Below, in pieces: positions 45,066 to 55,511 of a DNA stretch of 64,000 nucleotides; positions within the stretch are counted from its first letter, which is position 1; the number at the start of each line of letters is the position of its first letter. The stretch is taken from positions 1,116,001 to 1,180,000 of the forward strand of contig NC_061475.1 of the NCBI RefSeq assembly GCF_022581195.2. The letters are read 5' to 3'. Source of the stretch: Helicoverpa zea (taxonomy: Eukaryota > Arthropoda > Insecta > Lepidoptera > Noctuidae). A program made the translations under genes and the position numbers. Below the pieces are notes generated by a model. That model searched no databases. It was given only the letters and a program-made list of their open reading frames with translations, and was not told where the DNA came from.

Positions 45066-46454
45066 TATCCATGCACAATTGAGAAAATATATTTATTCTA
45101 TTTATGTATATGTGCTTAAGTTTTGGTCACAAATTGTGCTATTTACTGCACAACTCACATGCACTTCCAGGGCACTCAACAACCAACTAATACCTAATGA
45201 AATTACACCACATGTTTTTTTGCTAATACCGATAATAGTAAATAGTTACTTACACAAAACAATATAAACCGGACCATACTTTGCCCCTTCTTCTATATTT
45301 TGTCTCTTTCTAGAAAACAAAAGGCTTCTGTTTTATTACCTGATTTTATGTATAAAATAAGTTATACCGGGATTTTCAAAAATTGGTTGACATACATAAA
45401 ATACAATTCATCGACATGGTAAATTGGTATACCTATTTATCTACAATTAGTATATAAAACGTAAAATCCTGAAACTCTTGACTGCTTATACTCCTGTAAG
45501 TTATGCGGTCCTAGTACATGGTGGACAGTTCCATGGACACTCGTTGATTGGTATATTACTCATCTGATTTATGCAATCCTGGTATTTTGGTTTTGGCCGT
45601 GCGTTGTGTGACGCCGTTGAAATCGCGATTTTATTAATAGCGTCTTGCCATATTCGGAAAAAAACATAACCAACGAAATTAAAAAAAAAACATATAACAA
45701 CATTGTAAAGCTTTTCTTGTTGACAGTACTTTTTACAAAATAAAGTACGGATGACGAATTGAGAATAAGCAAAATAAAATATTTTATCGAATGACAAACT
45801 GGGACACGTTTTTTATGGATGCCAAATCACTAAAATGACGAATTGGGTATAACTCCTGGAGTTTACTGCAATGTGCTCGCCACTTAAAAATGGGGTTTCT
45901 ATATAACTTATGAATACCTCTACATTTGTACCTCAATCTAACCCTTCAATAACAAAAACCCATTCAATATGCAGTACCAAATAGAAATAAAATTTCTTAC
46001 ATCAGATATCCAAAAAAATATCAAAAAACCACCTACAATTTCTCCCAACCTCCCAAAGAAACATTATCACACAAAAAGATGTCTTTATCCAGAACTTTCT
46101 GCTTTCCCAACAGAATTCTACCACTTAGACGTCCAGACACGTCGCAGCTATCAAAATTACTTACAGTCGTAATTCCGACTAACCACTTCTAGTAGAATGT
46201 TCTTTGGATATATATTTTTCTTGAAACTAGGATTATGAACTTTCGTCTTTACCCTTAAGATTGGATTAAAGTGTTGGAGTTGGGGCATTTTACGATATTA
46301 TGTATGTCGTGTTTTATGTTGATGATTTAATGGTGGAAACTTTCTGTACGTTTGTAGCCTTTTCCTTTTCAAATTATTATATTACAAAAAGATTTACATG
46401 CACACTAAAGAAATCACAACCTATAACCATTGGTACTTAACTTACGAAATCACC
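45066..46454. other. AT-rich intergenic sequence with an unproved minus-strand exon candidate
   Basis: A minus-strand frame at 45501-45797 has no ATG (it opens at TTG) but ends in a Pro- and Cys-containing stretch, INECPWNCPPCTRTA, that looks less random than its surroundings. It could be a last exon. No other gene signal is seen. Confidence 0.3.
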
Positions 46455-46672
46455 TGCCTAGACTTTTTCGAACTGTGTTGGATTGGAGTCAGCTTCCAGT
46501 CTAAAGGAATGCAGCTGGATACCAATGTATTATGTACCTGGAGAGACCTTCTCAACCCAGTTGCGTGAACAATACCAATTGGTGAGACTAGTTGTGAAGT
46601 TTTCTGGCTTCTAACTACTCATAACGTCTGCCAAAAAAGTGCAAACGACAGTAGCAGCGCCTTATATAAAAC
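46455..46672 (-). mobile_element. SINE-S fragment, diverged
   Basis: The minus strand shows the order TCATTTGCACTTTT, AGAAGCCAGAAAACTTCACA, TGGTATTGTTCACGCAACTG and GGTTGAGAAGGTCTC, matching the 3' half of SINE-S with many changes. A TAAAG run follows at about 46751-46770. Confidence 0.5.
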
Positions 46673-47640
46673 GGTCACTCATCCTAGGACCGACCACGGT
46701 TTGTGAACGATCGAGTCGAGGAGTTACTTAGTCACTCGCTCCTGTAGTAAAGTAAAGTAAAGTAAAGTACATACTTTAAACGAATAGCCAAACCGTTAAC
46801 TAGTTCACTAAACAAGACTAATCTTAGTAACTAAAGTCGGATGCATAAACGTTCAGATGTTTCCGAAGCAAATTCATAAGATTAACGTTCAAATTGATGC
46901 TGTGAATTATAGCGGGTTGTCGACCTTTGTAGTGAGTTTATGTTTAGGAAGTATTTGTGTGTCTGTCTGTTATATTTTGCGTGAGGTTTACAGCATGTTA
47001 AAAACCTATGTGGCTAGAAAGAAAGAAATATTTATTTAAAAAATATGGTTAACGTGAGAATTGAGGATTTTGACTGCTCTCTCAAATTAAACCTTTATTT
47101 CTTGAGCTTATTTAGACGTTTATCTAGCTTCAGTACGCTTCAGGAAGAAAAGCATTGAAAACTTAAGGGCTGGCCGTTGCCCAGCAATGGGACAAAATAT
47201 GCTAAAACATACGTTGTGTTTTTTTACAAAAGATTTGTATATTGTTACGGGTTACATCATTTTCTGAAATATACTTTCTTCATAAAATATATTTAAATGA
47301 CTAGCTTAAAACAAAAATACCTAACCATTTCAATAATGAGCAAAGCTATCCCAAAATGCTAAACAATCCTAAAAGAAGGCAACCCTAATCAGACTGGCCA
47401 CACAGCCAATTATATCAGTTAACGCGATAATAACCATTAACGGATAGTTAATTAGTGCTTATCAAGTTAACTATCGGTTAGCAGCTTCCGCTTAACCCTG
47501 TAGTGTAAATCAAATCTATTTGCATACGTATTATAGTCTTATTTCAGCATTCATTGCTGGGTGTGTCTACAAGACTAAACTACTTTTATGAAATTGTTCT
47601 TCATCATCTCCCGAGCCTTTGAACTACTTTGCACAAAATA
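46673..47640. other. AT-rich intergenic sequence
   Basis: A small AGTAA/TAAAG tandem run lies at 46745-46770. No gene seen. Confidence 0.4.
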
Positions 47641-47644
47641 TCAT

Positions 47645-47855
47645 CATCTCACGGGCCTTTTCCCAACTATGTTGGGGTCGGCTTTCAGTCTAACCGGAAG
47701 CAGCTGAGTACCAGTGCTTTACAAGGAGCGACTGCCTATATGACCTCCTCAACCCAGTTACCCGGGTCACCCATTACGACTGGTTGTCAGAACTACTCTG
47801 GCTTCTGACTGCAAAAGATGTTCAAACGACAGCCGGGTCATACAGTTTATTATAT
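47645..47855 (-). mobile_element. SINE-S fragment adjoining the LTR element
   Basis: The minus strand matches the 3' half of SINE-S (CCCAACTATGTTGGGGTCGG, TGACCTCCTCAACCCAGTTA, CCCGGGTCACCC, ACAGCCGGGTCATACAGTTT). The gypsy-like element inserted about 20 bp beyond its upstream edge. Confidence 0.7.
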
Positions 47856-47875
47856 AAAAGATAGATCGATAGAGA

Positions 47876-48070
47876 TGTGGCGGACTAAAACCTTTATACC
47901 TTCCTACCTTTTTGTGTGTGTGTTTTATTTTATATTTTATTAATTTTTCTCCGTCAAGATAGTCTGACATATTACAATATTTTTTACAATCTTGCTGAAG
48001 CGTTTTTATTAAATACAGTCCTATTCAGGCCTGCGTAGTACGCTTATGAGCATCTCGCTTAGATGCTACA
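47876..48070 (+). repeat. 5' LTR (195 bp)
   Basis: Begins TGTGGCGGACTAAAACC and ends CGCTTAGATGCTACA, the usual TG...CA. Identical by eye to the 3' LTR with its MITE removed. A T-rich stretch with TATTTTATTA lies in its first half. The downstream part with GAGCATCTCGCTTAGATGC probably belongs to the transcript ends. Confidence 0.95.
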
Positions 48071-48071
48071 T

Positions 48072-48089
48072 TGGTGACCCCGACGTGAT
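48072..48089 (+). promoter_or_regulatory. Primer binding site for tRNA-Trp
   Basis: TGGTGACCCCGACGTGAT starts one base after the LTR. It is complementary to the 3' terminal 18 bases of animal tRNA-Trp as I remember that sequence (ending CGUCGGGGUCACCA). Reverse transcription of the minus strand would start here. Confidence 0.85.
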
Positions 48090-48124
48090 CTATTCAAACA
48101 CAAGCGGTGAGCGATTTTACAAAA

Positions 48125-48973
48125 ATGTCGGAGCCAGAAATTTTTTCCGACGCTGACAGTAAGTGCGAAGTATCGAAAGTCGGACTTCCAATGCGTTGTC
48201 CGCCCTTTTGTCCGGAAGAACCAGCTGTATGGTTCGCCCAAATAGAGGGCCAGTTTGTCCTAGGAAGAATAAGTAGCGATACGACAAAATTCTATACCGT
48301 GGTTACTCAACTAGAAACGAAGTACGCAATGCAGGTTAAAGACATTATCACAAAGCCGCCAGAGACAAATAAGTATGAAAAATTAAAAACTGAATTAATT
48401 AATCGTCTTTCTGCGTCACAGGAGAAGCGGATCCAGCAATTATTAATCCATGAGGAGCTAGGTGACCGCCGGCCTTCTCAGTTTCTACGGCATCTACAAA
48501 ATTTAGCTGGACCCGCTGGTGCTTCGGATTTTGTGAAAAGTCTGTGGACTAACCGCTTGCCGCAAAATATACAGACAGTGATTGCTTCACAGATTGCCGA
48601 CCTGCCGGTAGAAAAGCTAGCAGAGATTGCTGACCGGGTGTACGACATTGTACCATGCACCCCGCAAGTCGCTGCCACCTCTGCATCTACCAGCACCGCG
48701 CCGGACTTGGTCAAAGAAGTAAGCGAACTTACAAAACAAGTTGCCCGGCTGTCATCGCAAATGAACAGCAAGTGGAGAGGGCGCTCTCGCTCTCGCTCAC
48801 AGTCTCGGCACAACCAAAGAAGGTATTATCGCGGTCGCTCTAATAACTCTAGGACTCCACAGCCACCACCGAACCACCCGCATTGCTACTACCACTACAC
48901 CTTTGGAGACAAGGCAAACAAGTGTAGACAACCATGCACATTTACGTCGGAAAACGCAAAGGGCGGTCGCTAG
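48125..48973 (+). CDS. gag: Gag polyprotein of the gypsy-like element
   Basis: 282 residues from the first ATG in the frame (AAAAATGTCGG, 48125). The open frame reaches 18 bases further up, but only with a GTG. It has a capsid-like helical region (about residues 25-175), a Ser-, Thr- and Gln-rich linker, an Arg/Ser-rich nucleic-acid-binding stretch (about 218-245), and a C-terminal CHCC finger C-X2-H-X9-C-X3-C (about 254-271, beginning [14 protein letters not shown]), which is the unusual gag finger of the CsRn1 clade. It forms the particle and packages RNA in the cytoplasm. It overlaps pol by 40 bases in a different frame, with a candidate slippery site before its stop. The frame is undamaged. 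Confidence 0.9.
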   Translation: MSEPEIFSDADSKCEVSKVGLPMRCPPFCPEEPAVWFAQIEGQFVLGRISSDTTKFYTVVTQLETKYAMQVKDIITKPPETNKYEKLKTELINRLSASQEKRIQQLLIHEELGDRRPSQFLRHLQNLAGPAGASDFVKSLWTNRLPQNIQTVIASQIADLPVEKLAEIADRVYDIVPCTPQVAATSASTSTAPDLVKEVSELTKQVARLSSQMNSKWRGRSRSRSQSRHNQRRYYRGRSNNSRTPQPPPNHPHCYYHYTFGDKANKCRQPCTFTSENAKGGR

Positions 48974-50753
48974 TAGCGGCCAACGACCGCCCCTCTTCAA
49001 CAGGCCGTTTGTTTGTAACCGACCGAAATACGAAAATGCAATTCCTGGTGGATACTGGCTCAGACTTGTGTGTTTTCCCTCGGTCGGTAGTAAAAACGCC
49101 GGTGAAACTGTCAAAATTCGATTTGGTTGCAGCTAATAATACGATGATACACACATACGGGCCAACACAGCTACGACTCAACTTGGGGCTCAGAAGGGAC
49201 TTCACATGGAAGTTCACGGTAGCTGACGTTTCTCGACCGATTATAGGGGTCGACTTCCTAAGTTTTTATAATTTACTTGTCGACTGCCGAAATCAGAGAT
49301 TGATAGATAACACTACGACACTATCGGTTCCAGGAGCCCATTGCAAGTCATCGGACGACATTGCATCCGTGAAGGCAGTAGTCGGTGATACAGATTACCA
49401 TAAAATACTTCGTGAGTATCCAGAAATCACCCGACCACCAGGAACACATGTACTGGGTAAGCACAACACGGTGCACCACATAAGAACCACTCCAGGCCCA
49501 CCGGTAGCAAGCAAACCTCGACGTCTCGATCCAGCTCGAACATTAATCGCCAAGAAGGAATTCGAAGAGATGCTAGCAAGTGGTGTGGCCAGACGGTCGG
49601 AGAGCGCCTGGTCCGCTCCTCTTCACCTGGTGAAGAAAAAAGACGACGGATGGAGACCATGTGGCGACTACAGGGCACTAAATGCTAGGACGATACCAGA
49701 CAGGTATCCTATACGCCACATCCACGATTTCTCCTACCAGCTATCAGGGTGCACAGTATTCTCCACCATAGATCTTGTCAAAGCCTATAATCAGATAAGA
49801 ACAAATCCAGACGACATTCCGAAGACCGCCATCACTACGCCTTTCGGTCTTTACGAGTTTCCATTTATGACCTTTGGTTTAAGGAACGCCGCTCAGACAT
49901 TCCAAAGGTTCATCGATGAAGTGCTGCTCGGTTTAGAGTTTTGTTATGGGTATATCGACGATATCCTAGTATTCTCGCAGACCCATGAACAGCACGAGCG
50001 GCATTTACGGCAGTTATTCGCCCGTTTAAGAGAATACGGGGTAGTGGTAAACACTTCAAAGTGTCACCTCGGACAGTCAGAGGTAACGTTTCTAGGATAC
50101 CATGTGTCAGCTGCAGGAACAAAACCTCTAAGTACCAAGATACAGGCTATCCAAGAGTATCCAGTTCCCAAGACGGTCAAGGACCTTCGTAGATTTTTAG
50201 GTGTCATTAATTTTTACCGTCGATTCGTCCCAAACGCGGCCAAATTACAAGCCCCATTGAACGCAATACTAGCCGGTCCGAAAATCAAAGGAGCACATCC
50301 AGTCAATATGACTCCAGAACTCCTCAAAGCATTCGAAGACATCAAGACTTCATTATCCAACGCAACCCTCCTGGCTCATCCGGATCCTTCAGCTGAGTTG
50401 GCCATCGTTACTGACGCGTCTGATACTGCTATCAGCGCTGTCCTGCAACAGCGAAGAGAAGCTAACTGGGAACCTCTAGCCTTTTATTCGCACAAACTAA
50501 ATGGTGCTCAAAGAAAATACAGCCCGTACGACCGCGAGTTGTTAGCGGTATATGAAGCAGTGAAGTACTTTCGACATATGGTCGAGGCAAGAGACTTCGC
50601 GATCTTCACCGATCACAAACCACTGATGTTTGCTTTCAAGTCGAACAGAGACAGCTATTCACCAAGGCAATTCAGATACCTAGACTTTATAGGGCAATTT
50701 ACTACCGATATAAGGTATATCCCGGGCAAGGAAAATGTGGTTGCTGATGCATT
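48934..50753 (+). pseudogene. pol: Pol, N-terminal part (protease, RT, RNase H), interrupted
   Basis: The frame opens in the gag overlap. Residues are counted from the ATG at 48934, though by frameshifting no separate start is needed. Protease: DTGSD at 40-44. RT: about 200-380, with [12 protein letters not shown] (catalytic Asp 280), [16 protein letters not shown] (311-326) and YIDD (340-343). RNase H: TDASD (Asp 494), [10 protein letters not shown] (Glu 535) and FTDHKP (Asp 560). The frame is clean up to about residue 606, where GENVVADA-type sequence should continue into the RNase H-integrase connection. Instead it enters TIR-P and stops at 50781. Integrase follows on the other side of the insert. 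Confidence 0.9.
48958..48964 (+). promoter_or_regulatory. Candidate -1 ribosomal frameshift site
   Basis: AAAGGGC read in gag phase as A AAG GGC is a canonical X XXY YYZ heptamer, 6 bases before the gag stop (48971-48973). Slipping back one base moves ribosomes into the pol frame. Stable pairing follows: GGGCGGTCG (48961-48969) with CGACCGCCC (48984-48992), and AGCGGCC (48975-48981) with GGCCGTT (49003-49009). The first stem overlaps the heptamer, so the second, about 10 bases downstream, is the more usual stimulator geometry. Confidence 0.65.
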
Positions 50754-52045
50754 CCCAAGTAGCATTCGGGGTTCTATATAAGATGTCTAGTCGTTCACAT
50801 GTACTCTACAAGCTGTGTATGTCAGCTGTATATGAGCTGTATAGCTTGCTATAATGCTTTTATTGAACCAGTTTGGGCACAAATTAGACAGCCTTAAGTT
50901 CACTATGGCTGTACATTAGAAGTATAATAGCATTATAATAGCAGTTTAAGTAGTAACATCGGACTTAAGGCTGACTTACGGCACTATATGGAACGCAGTG
51001 TGAACCATACAACGTACATGAGTGTAATAAAGGGTAACAAGTGGCTAAATACACAGCCTTCACAGTTAAAATCGGACAAAAGTACTCCAGTAAGCTACCT
51101 TAAATTCACTTGTGTCCTAAATTATTTCTACATTTTAATGTATTAGTTTGACAATTGTACGGAGTGCACGGATTCGGGGCAAACTAACTCTGGCGGATTA
51201 TTATTATAATATAACACGCGGTAGTACCTATTTTATGTACTATATCATGTTAATGCCATGGGAATGCAACTTTATCGTGAAATGTATACATATTTACAAC
51301 TAAAATTTTCACGCGCCTCTGTAAAAACGCTTTATTCATTTTGAAATATTTAAAACTGGCTGAGAGGAAAATTTTCATATTCAGTTTTTGATATTTTATT
51401 GGCATTATAATTATACTTCGATAATTAATTTTAACATGAAACCAAACTCATTCGCTCTATCTGCGTATTTTGTGATAAATCTGCATTAATCTTGTAGATT
51501 TATTTGGTAAATATTTTAGGTTACGTAGAACAAAATGGTGGAAATGAAATACGGCTATGTGAACTGTTATATAGTCCTTCTAACAGCCTACAGTCCACAT
51601 GTGAATCATTTAAACACTTCTGTACAGATAGTAAAAAAAGGTTATTTTAAGTATCACAAACAAGTCCTAATACAGCTACTGGCTGTATAACAGTCTAAAA
51701 CAAGTAAACATAACAGCCTTTGGCTTTATAAATGACCAGAAGTGTTCTATTAAAATGCTAGCTCTATAACATCGAACAAGTAGGCCGTTAAACAGCGGTT
51801 GCCGTATCTCTACCCTCCTATAATGCTCTTAGTCAGAAAGCTGACTAAAGGATAGTTGTTAGAGTATTATAACACCCATAACCGTATAAAAGTATTACTC
51901 TACACTCCTATAAGTCCCTTAGACAGGTATAGGTGTAATTAATTGCAATAATGCAGCTAATACATCACGAGTGAACTGTAGTAATGCTTTAAGTTCACCT
52001 TGGAACTAAATGTGTACTCTTAAATGGAACAAAATGCTACTTGGG
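50754..52045. mobile_element. TIR-P: 1292-bp TIR element of unknown family inside pol
   Basis: Ends are inverted repeats of 13 exact bases, CCCAAGTAGCATT at 50754-50766 and its complement at 52033-52045, with weaker pairing further in. It is flanked by TT on both sides (50752-50753 and 52046-52047). Outside it the pol codons run on in frame, so the target was duplicated by only 2 bp. It has no frame above about 60 codons, so it is non-autonomous. The body is rich in short words GCTGTATA, ACAGCC and TAAGTTCAC in both orientations, plus a hairpin (CCTATAATGCTCTTAGTCAG near 51819 with CTGACTAAAGGATAGTTGTT near 51841). CCC...GGG ends with a TT duplication match none of the superfamilies I know well. 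Confidence 0.85.
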
Positions 52046-52047
52046 TT

Positions 52048-53350
52048 GTCACGAATCGAGGAAGTGTCACCGACAATAAACTTTGAAGATCTTGCAAAAT
52101 TCCAGGAAACAGATCCAGAACTGCAAGACCTCATTCGAAATGGGTCCTCACTGAAGCTGGAAAAGGTTGCTACACCAACTGGCAACGCACAAGTTCTATG
52201 TGACACTAGCTCGGCTACGCCCCGACCGTATTTGACACCACAACTCCGGAAGCAAGCCTTTGAATCGTTGCACAATTTGCATCACCCTGGATGTTCAGCT
52301 ACAGTGCGACTGGTGACGCAAAGCTATGTGTGGCCAGGGATCCGCAAAGACTGTAGAGAGTGGGCGAGGCAGTGTTTGCCATGTCAGACTTCTAAAGTCA
52401 CTCGCCATACCAAATCCCCACCTTCCTCTTACCTAACCCCATCCTCTCGCTTCGCTCACATCCACCTCGACATCGTAGGACCGTTAACCCCTTCGTCTGA
52501 TTACAGGTATTGTCTTACCGTCATCGATAGATTCACTCGATGGCCCGAGGCTTACCCCTTGAAGGACATCACGGCGGAGGCCTGCGCAGCAGCGCTGGTG
52601 GCCAATTGGGTGGCCCGCTTCGGCTGTCCGGCACGGGTGACCACTGACCGTGGCCGCCAATTCGAGAGTCACCTGTTCAAAGCTCTCTCTGCCTTGCTGG
52701 GGGCAGAGCATCTTCGCACCACTGCCTACCATCCAGCAGCGAATGGCATGGTGGAACGGCTGCATCGGCAGCTGAAAGCCGCCATCATGTGCCACACCTC
52801 TTCGCAGTGGACGGAAGCTCTTCCACTGGTACTACTCGGCATGCGTAACTCGTGGAAAGAAGACATCCAAGCTACGCCAGCCGAGCTCGTCTACGGGGAA
52901 GCACTACAGCTTCCCGGTCAGTTCATATCTATGCAAGCAGATTTCACCACAGCTGACGTCACCGAGTACGCAAATCGTTTACGACGTCACATGGCCAGCC
53001 TCACTCCGAAACCTGCAGCATGGCATAGCACGTCGCCCTTCTACGTGCCGCGAGATCTTCATTCCTGCTCCCACGTCTTCCTCCGTCGAGACCATGTACG
53101 ACGTTCACTGGAACCACCGTACGCGGGGCCCTACAAGGTTCTACAGAGGCATGAAAAATATTTCACGATCGAGATACGGGGAAAGCCAAGCAACGTGTCA
53201 GTCGACCGCCTCAAACCAGCTTTCATAGCACGTGATGAGGCGCAGCATGAAATCACAAGAGCTGACACTACTAACACCAATACGACATCTGGGGCGAAAA
53301 TAACGAGAAGCGGGCGTCGTGTAAAGTTCCCCGATTTTTATCGACCGTAG
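52048..53350 (+). pseudogene. pol: Pol, C-terminal part (integrase), separated from RT
   Basis: Open from within TIR-P (ATG at 52010, giving 446 codons), but the real pol sequence begins after the TT at 52046-52047. In the 446-residue numbering: zinc-binding HHCC (His 88, His 92, Cys 122, Cys 125) and the catalytic core D,D-35-E (Asp 154 in HIHLDIVGP, Asp 213 in TTDRGRQFE, Glu 249 in NGMVERLH). A GPYKVLQR module near the C terminus is the GPY/F domain of gypsy integrases. It would insert element cDNA into the genome. The domain is undamaged but cut off from the rest of pol. Confidence 0.9.
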
Positions 53351-53363
53351 TCACGGTCTGGCC

Positions 53364-53371
53364 GGGGGGAA
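53364..53371 (+). promoter_or_regulatory. Polypurine tract
   Basis: GGGGGGAA lies directly before the 3' LTR (two bases, CA, intervene), the expected site of plus-strand priming. The exact left edge is uncertain by one or two bases. Confidence 0.7.
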
Positions 53372-53373
53372 CA

Positions 53374-53797
53374 TGTGGCGGACTAAAACCTTTATACCTT
53401 CCTACCTTTTTGTGTGTGTGTTTTATTTTATATTTTATTAATTTTTCTCCGTCAAGATAGTCTGACATATTATAGTTCGGCCATTCAGAGAATGCGTTCC
53501 TGACACGTCGCGATTGAACTGACGACGTAACTTTGCAATGGCGTTGCAGTTACGATAAAAATATTTTTGCTGGTTGTTTACCGTTTTAACAATTGAGGAG
53601 CATTAAAACAACATTATTATATCAATAATCAATGAATGTAGTTACGTCGTCAGTTCAATCGCGACGTGTCAGGAACGCATTCTCTGAATGGCCGAACTAT
53701 ACAATATTTTTTACAATCTTGCTGAAGCGTTTTTATTAAATACAGTCCTATTCAGGCCTGCGTAGTACGCTTATGAGCATCTCGCTTAGATGCTACA
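53374..53797 (+). repeat. 3' LTR, interrupted by a MITE
   Basis: The 195 LTR bases are identical by eye to the 5' LTR. They are split after position 53470 by the TIR-H MITE and its TA duplication (229 extra bases, total 424). Confidence 0.95.
53473..53699 (-). mobile_element. TIR-H MITE, 227 bp, inside the 3' LTR
   Basis: TA target duplicated at 53471-53472 and 53700-53701. The uninterrupted target is visible in the 5' LTR. Same length and, reversed, the same sequence as the copy at 29666-29892. Because the host LTR is young, this insertion is younger still. Confidence 0.95.
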
Positions 53798-53801
53798 GAG
53801 A

Positions 53802-55086
53802 TGTACTTTATTAGGTACATTTATTTTTGCATTTTTGATCTCAGATCTAATTAAAGTAGGTGACATAATGGGCGGTCTTATCGCTAAAAGTGATGTCTTT
53901 CAGAGAACGTTAGACAAGATGGTCACCCATCCACGGACCGACCGCGCCAAGCGTCGCTTAATCACGAACGATGTTTTGACTTAACCACGAACAAAACAGT
54001 TAATGTATATAAAACAGTTTGAAATAACCATTCCGTGAGAGTTTTCGTTTCATTTAGCAAAACGTTAAACGGTTATTTCCGATACAGTTTATTGGAATTA
54101 TGTGAAAGGCTGAGCTTTCACGTTCCTATTGATTTTTGATGGGCTTGTAAGTAGATTATGTTTATTAATTAGACGTGATTATATCTCTATCAATAATTTA
54201 TGCAGCTGTAATAGAGCAGTCCAATTAATAGGTATTATAAACGCGAAAGTTTGTTTGTAGGAGTATTCCTCAATCAAATCAAACTACTGACCGGATTTTG
54301 ATAAAACTAAGATGAGAGGGTTAAACGTGTCCTAATGTTTATTAGGTATACTTGTACGTTTTGCGAAAACTGCGAAAATGATCATGAATGTAAATCATAG
54401 ATGCAAAAATAATTCTGTCTGTCAAAAAACTAGCATAATTACTAAGAAATCTTACACCAGACATATTTAATTTCTCAAGAATAGCTAAAATAATCCATGT
54501 CTCTTGTACTAAAATGAAGTATATTCCCCAGCATATGGCGCACGTAAATTGTCTAGAAGTTAGCCGAGTTGTGACGCTAGAAACTTTTGATAACGTCACA
54601 TTGTTACGTGTGCTCGTAGCAATGTGCACGACTTGTTAAGGATTTCTTGCAAGAAGAAGAAGAATATTTCTGACTAGATGTTCCATACGGGTTGAACTGC
54701 TTTCTGCAACTGGATAAAAAGTGGAATATGTCTCTTTTGATCGCTTTGACCATTGTACCATTGTACCAGTGGTTTTAATTTTCGGGTGACAGATAGATCA
54801 ACAAACCAAAACCAGTCACGAAATTGAAGTCCAATGATTGCCGCCGTAGAAGCCGACCCTAACAAGGATAGGGAAAGGCTAGGCGATTTGACAACTGAAA
54901 ATGGTGCAACCTACAGTGAGGAAAGTATTCTAAAGCAAATTCTGACAATCCTCTTAAACCACCAGCGTAATATTAACATTTTCCAGCACCAGAATCTTTC
55001 TATCACACTCTTAAAGTACCAGGAGAGCATAAACATAAACCAGTAACGTCACAAATCAGAAAATATCTCACCCACTTCGTTCGTAG
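53802..55086. other. AT-rich intergenic sequence
   Basis: No gene seen. A Hel-C-like 5' end occurs at about 54232-54330 (GTATTATAAACGCGAAAGTT, CTACTGACCGGATTTTGATA). Frames at 54342-54629 and 54834-55046 have no recognisable domain. Confidence 0.4.
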
Positions 55087-55511
55087 CATGGAGAACAAAA
55101 TGACTAGCGGAGGTGCCATAACGGAAAATCTCCTAAGAAAGTAGCGCGCCAAAATGCGGGTGTGGAGGTACCAGGAACGTTACTGTCTTCGCCCTTATAC
55201 GCCGTCTTTGATCCCGATTTTGTTTTTAGGGTTCTGTACCCAAAGGGTACAACGGGACCCTATTGTTTTCGCTCCTCTGTCCGTCCGTCCGTCCGTTTGT
55301 CACCAGGCTGTATCTTCTTGAGCGAGTCCGACTCGTATTTGGCCGGTTTTTGTAATACCAAAAACAGTTGACAGATGTCTTAAAGAACCCAAACGTTTCG
55401 TTAGTTCACTCGTGACTGATCGCACACTGTACGTTTTTGACCTAGAAAAAGGCGCCTGACCATCATCACCATATTATCTTATGGCATCTCTCATCTTTCC
55501 TTAATTCGTGG
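55087..55511. mobile_element. MITE-B copy, interrupted by Rep-A
   Basis: Begins CATGGAGAACAAAATGACTA and contains AATCTCCTAAGAAAGTAGCG, CCAAAATGCGGG, ACTCGTGACTGATCGCACAC and AAAAGGCGCCTGACC. It ends in the TGGCATCTCTCATCTTTCCT block. Rep-A interrupts it at 55226-55352. Confidence 0.65.
55226..55352 (+). repeat. Rep-A, internally deleted, nested in MITE-B
   Basis: Has both ends of Rep-A (TTAGGGTTCTGTACCCAAAG, the GTCCGTCCGTCCGTCCG run, and GCGAGTCCGACTCGTATTTG followed by GCCGG), but the roughly 170-bp middle seen at 40097-40388 is missing. Confidence 0.6.

Larger units (their letters stand above)
47876..53797 (+). mobile_element. Ty3/gypsy LTR retrotransposon, CsRn1/Kabuki type
   Basis: A 5.9-kb element flanked by a 4-bp duplication GAGA (47872-47875 and 53798-53801). 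In order it has 5' LTR, primer site, gag, pol (protease, RT, RNase H), a foreign 1292-bp insert, integrase, polypurine tract and 3' LTR with a MITE in it. The gag CHCC finger and the tRNA-Trp primer site are the marks I associate with the CsRn1 clade, which includes Kabuki of the silk moth. Taking out the two inserts leaves about 4.4 kb. The two LTRs match base for base outside the MITE, so insertion is recent. The element cannot be autonomous now because pol is split. Confidence 0.92.
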
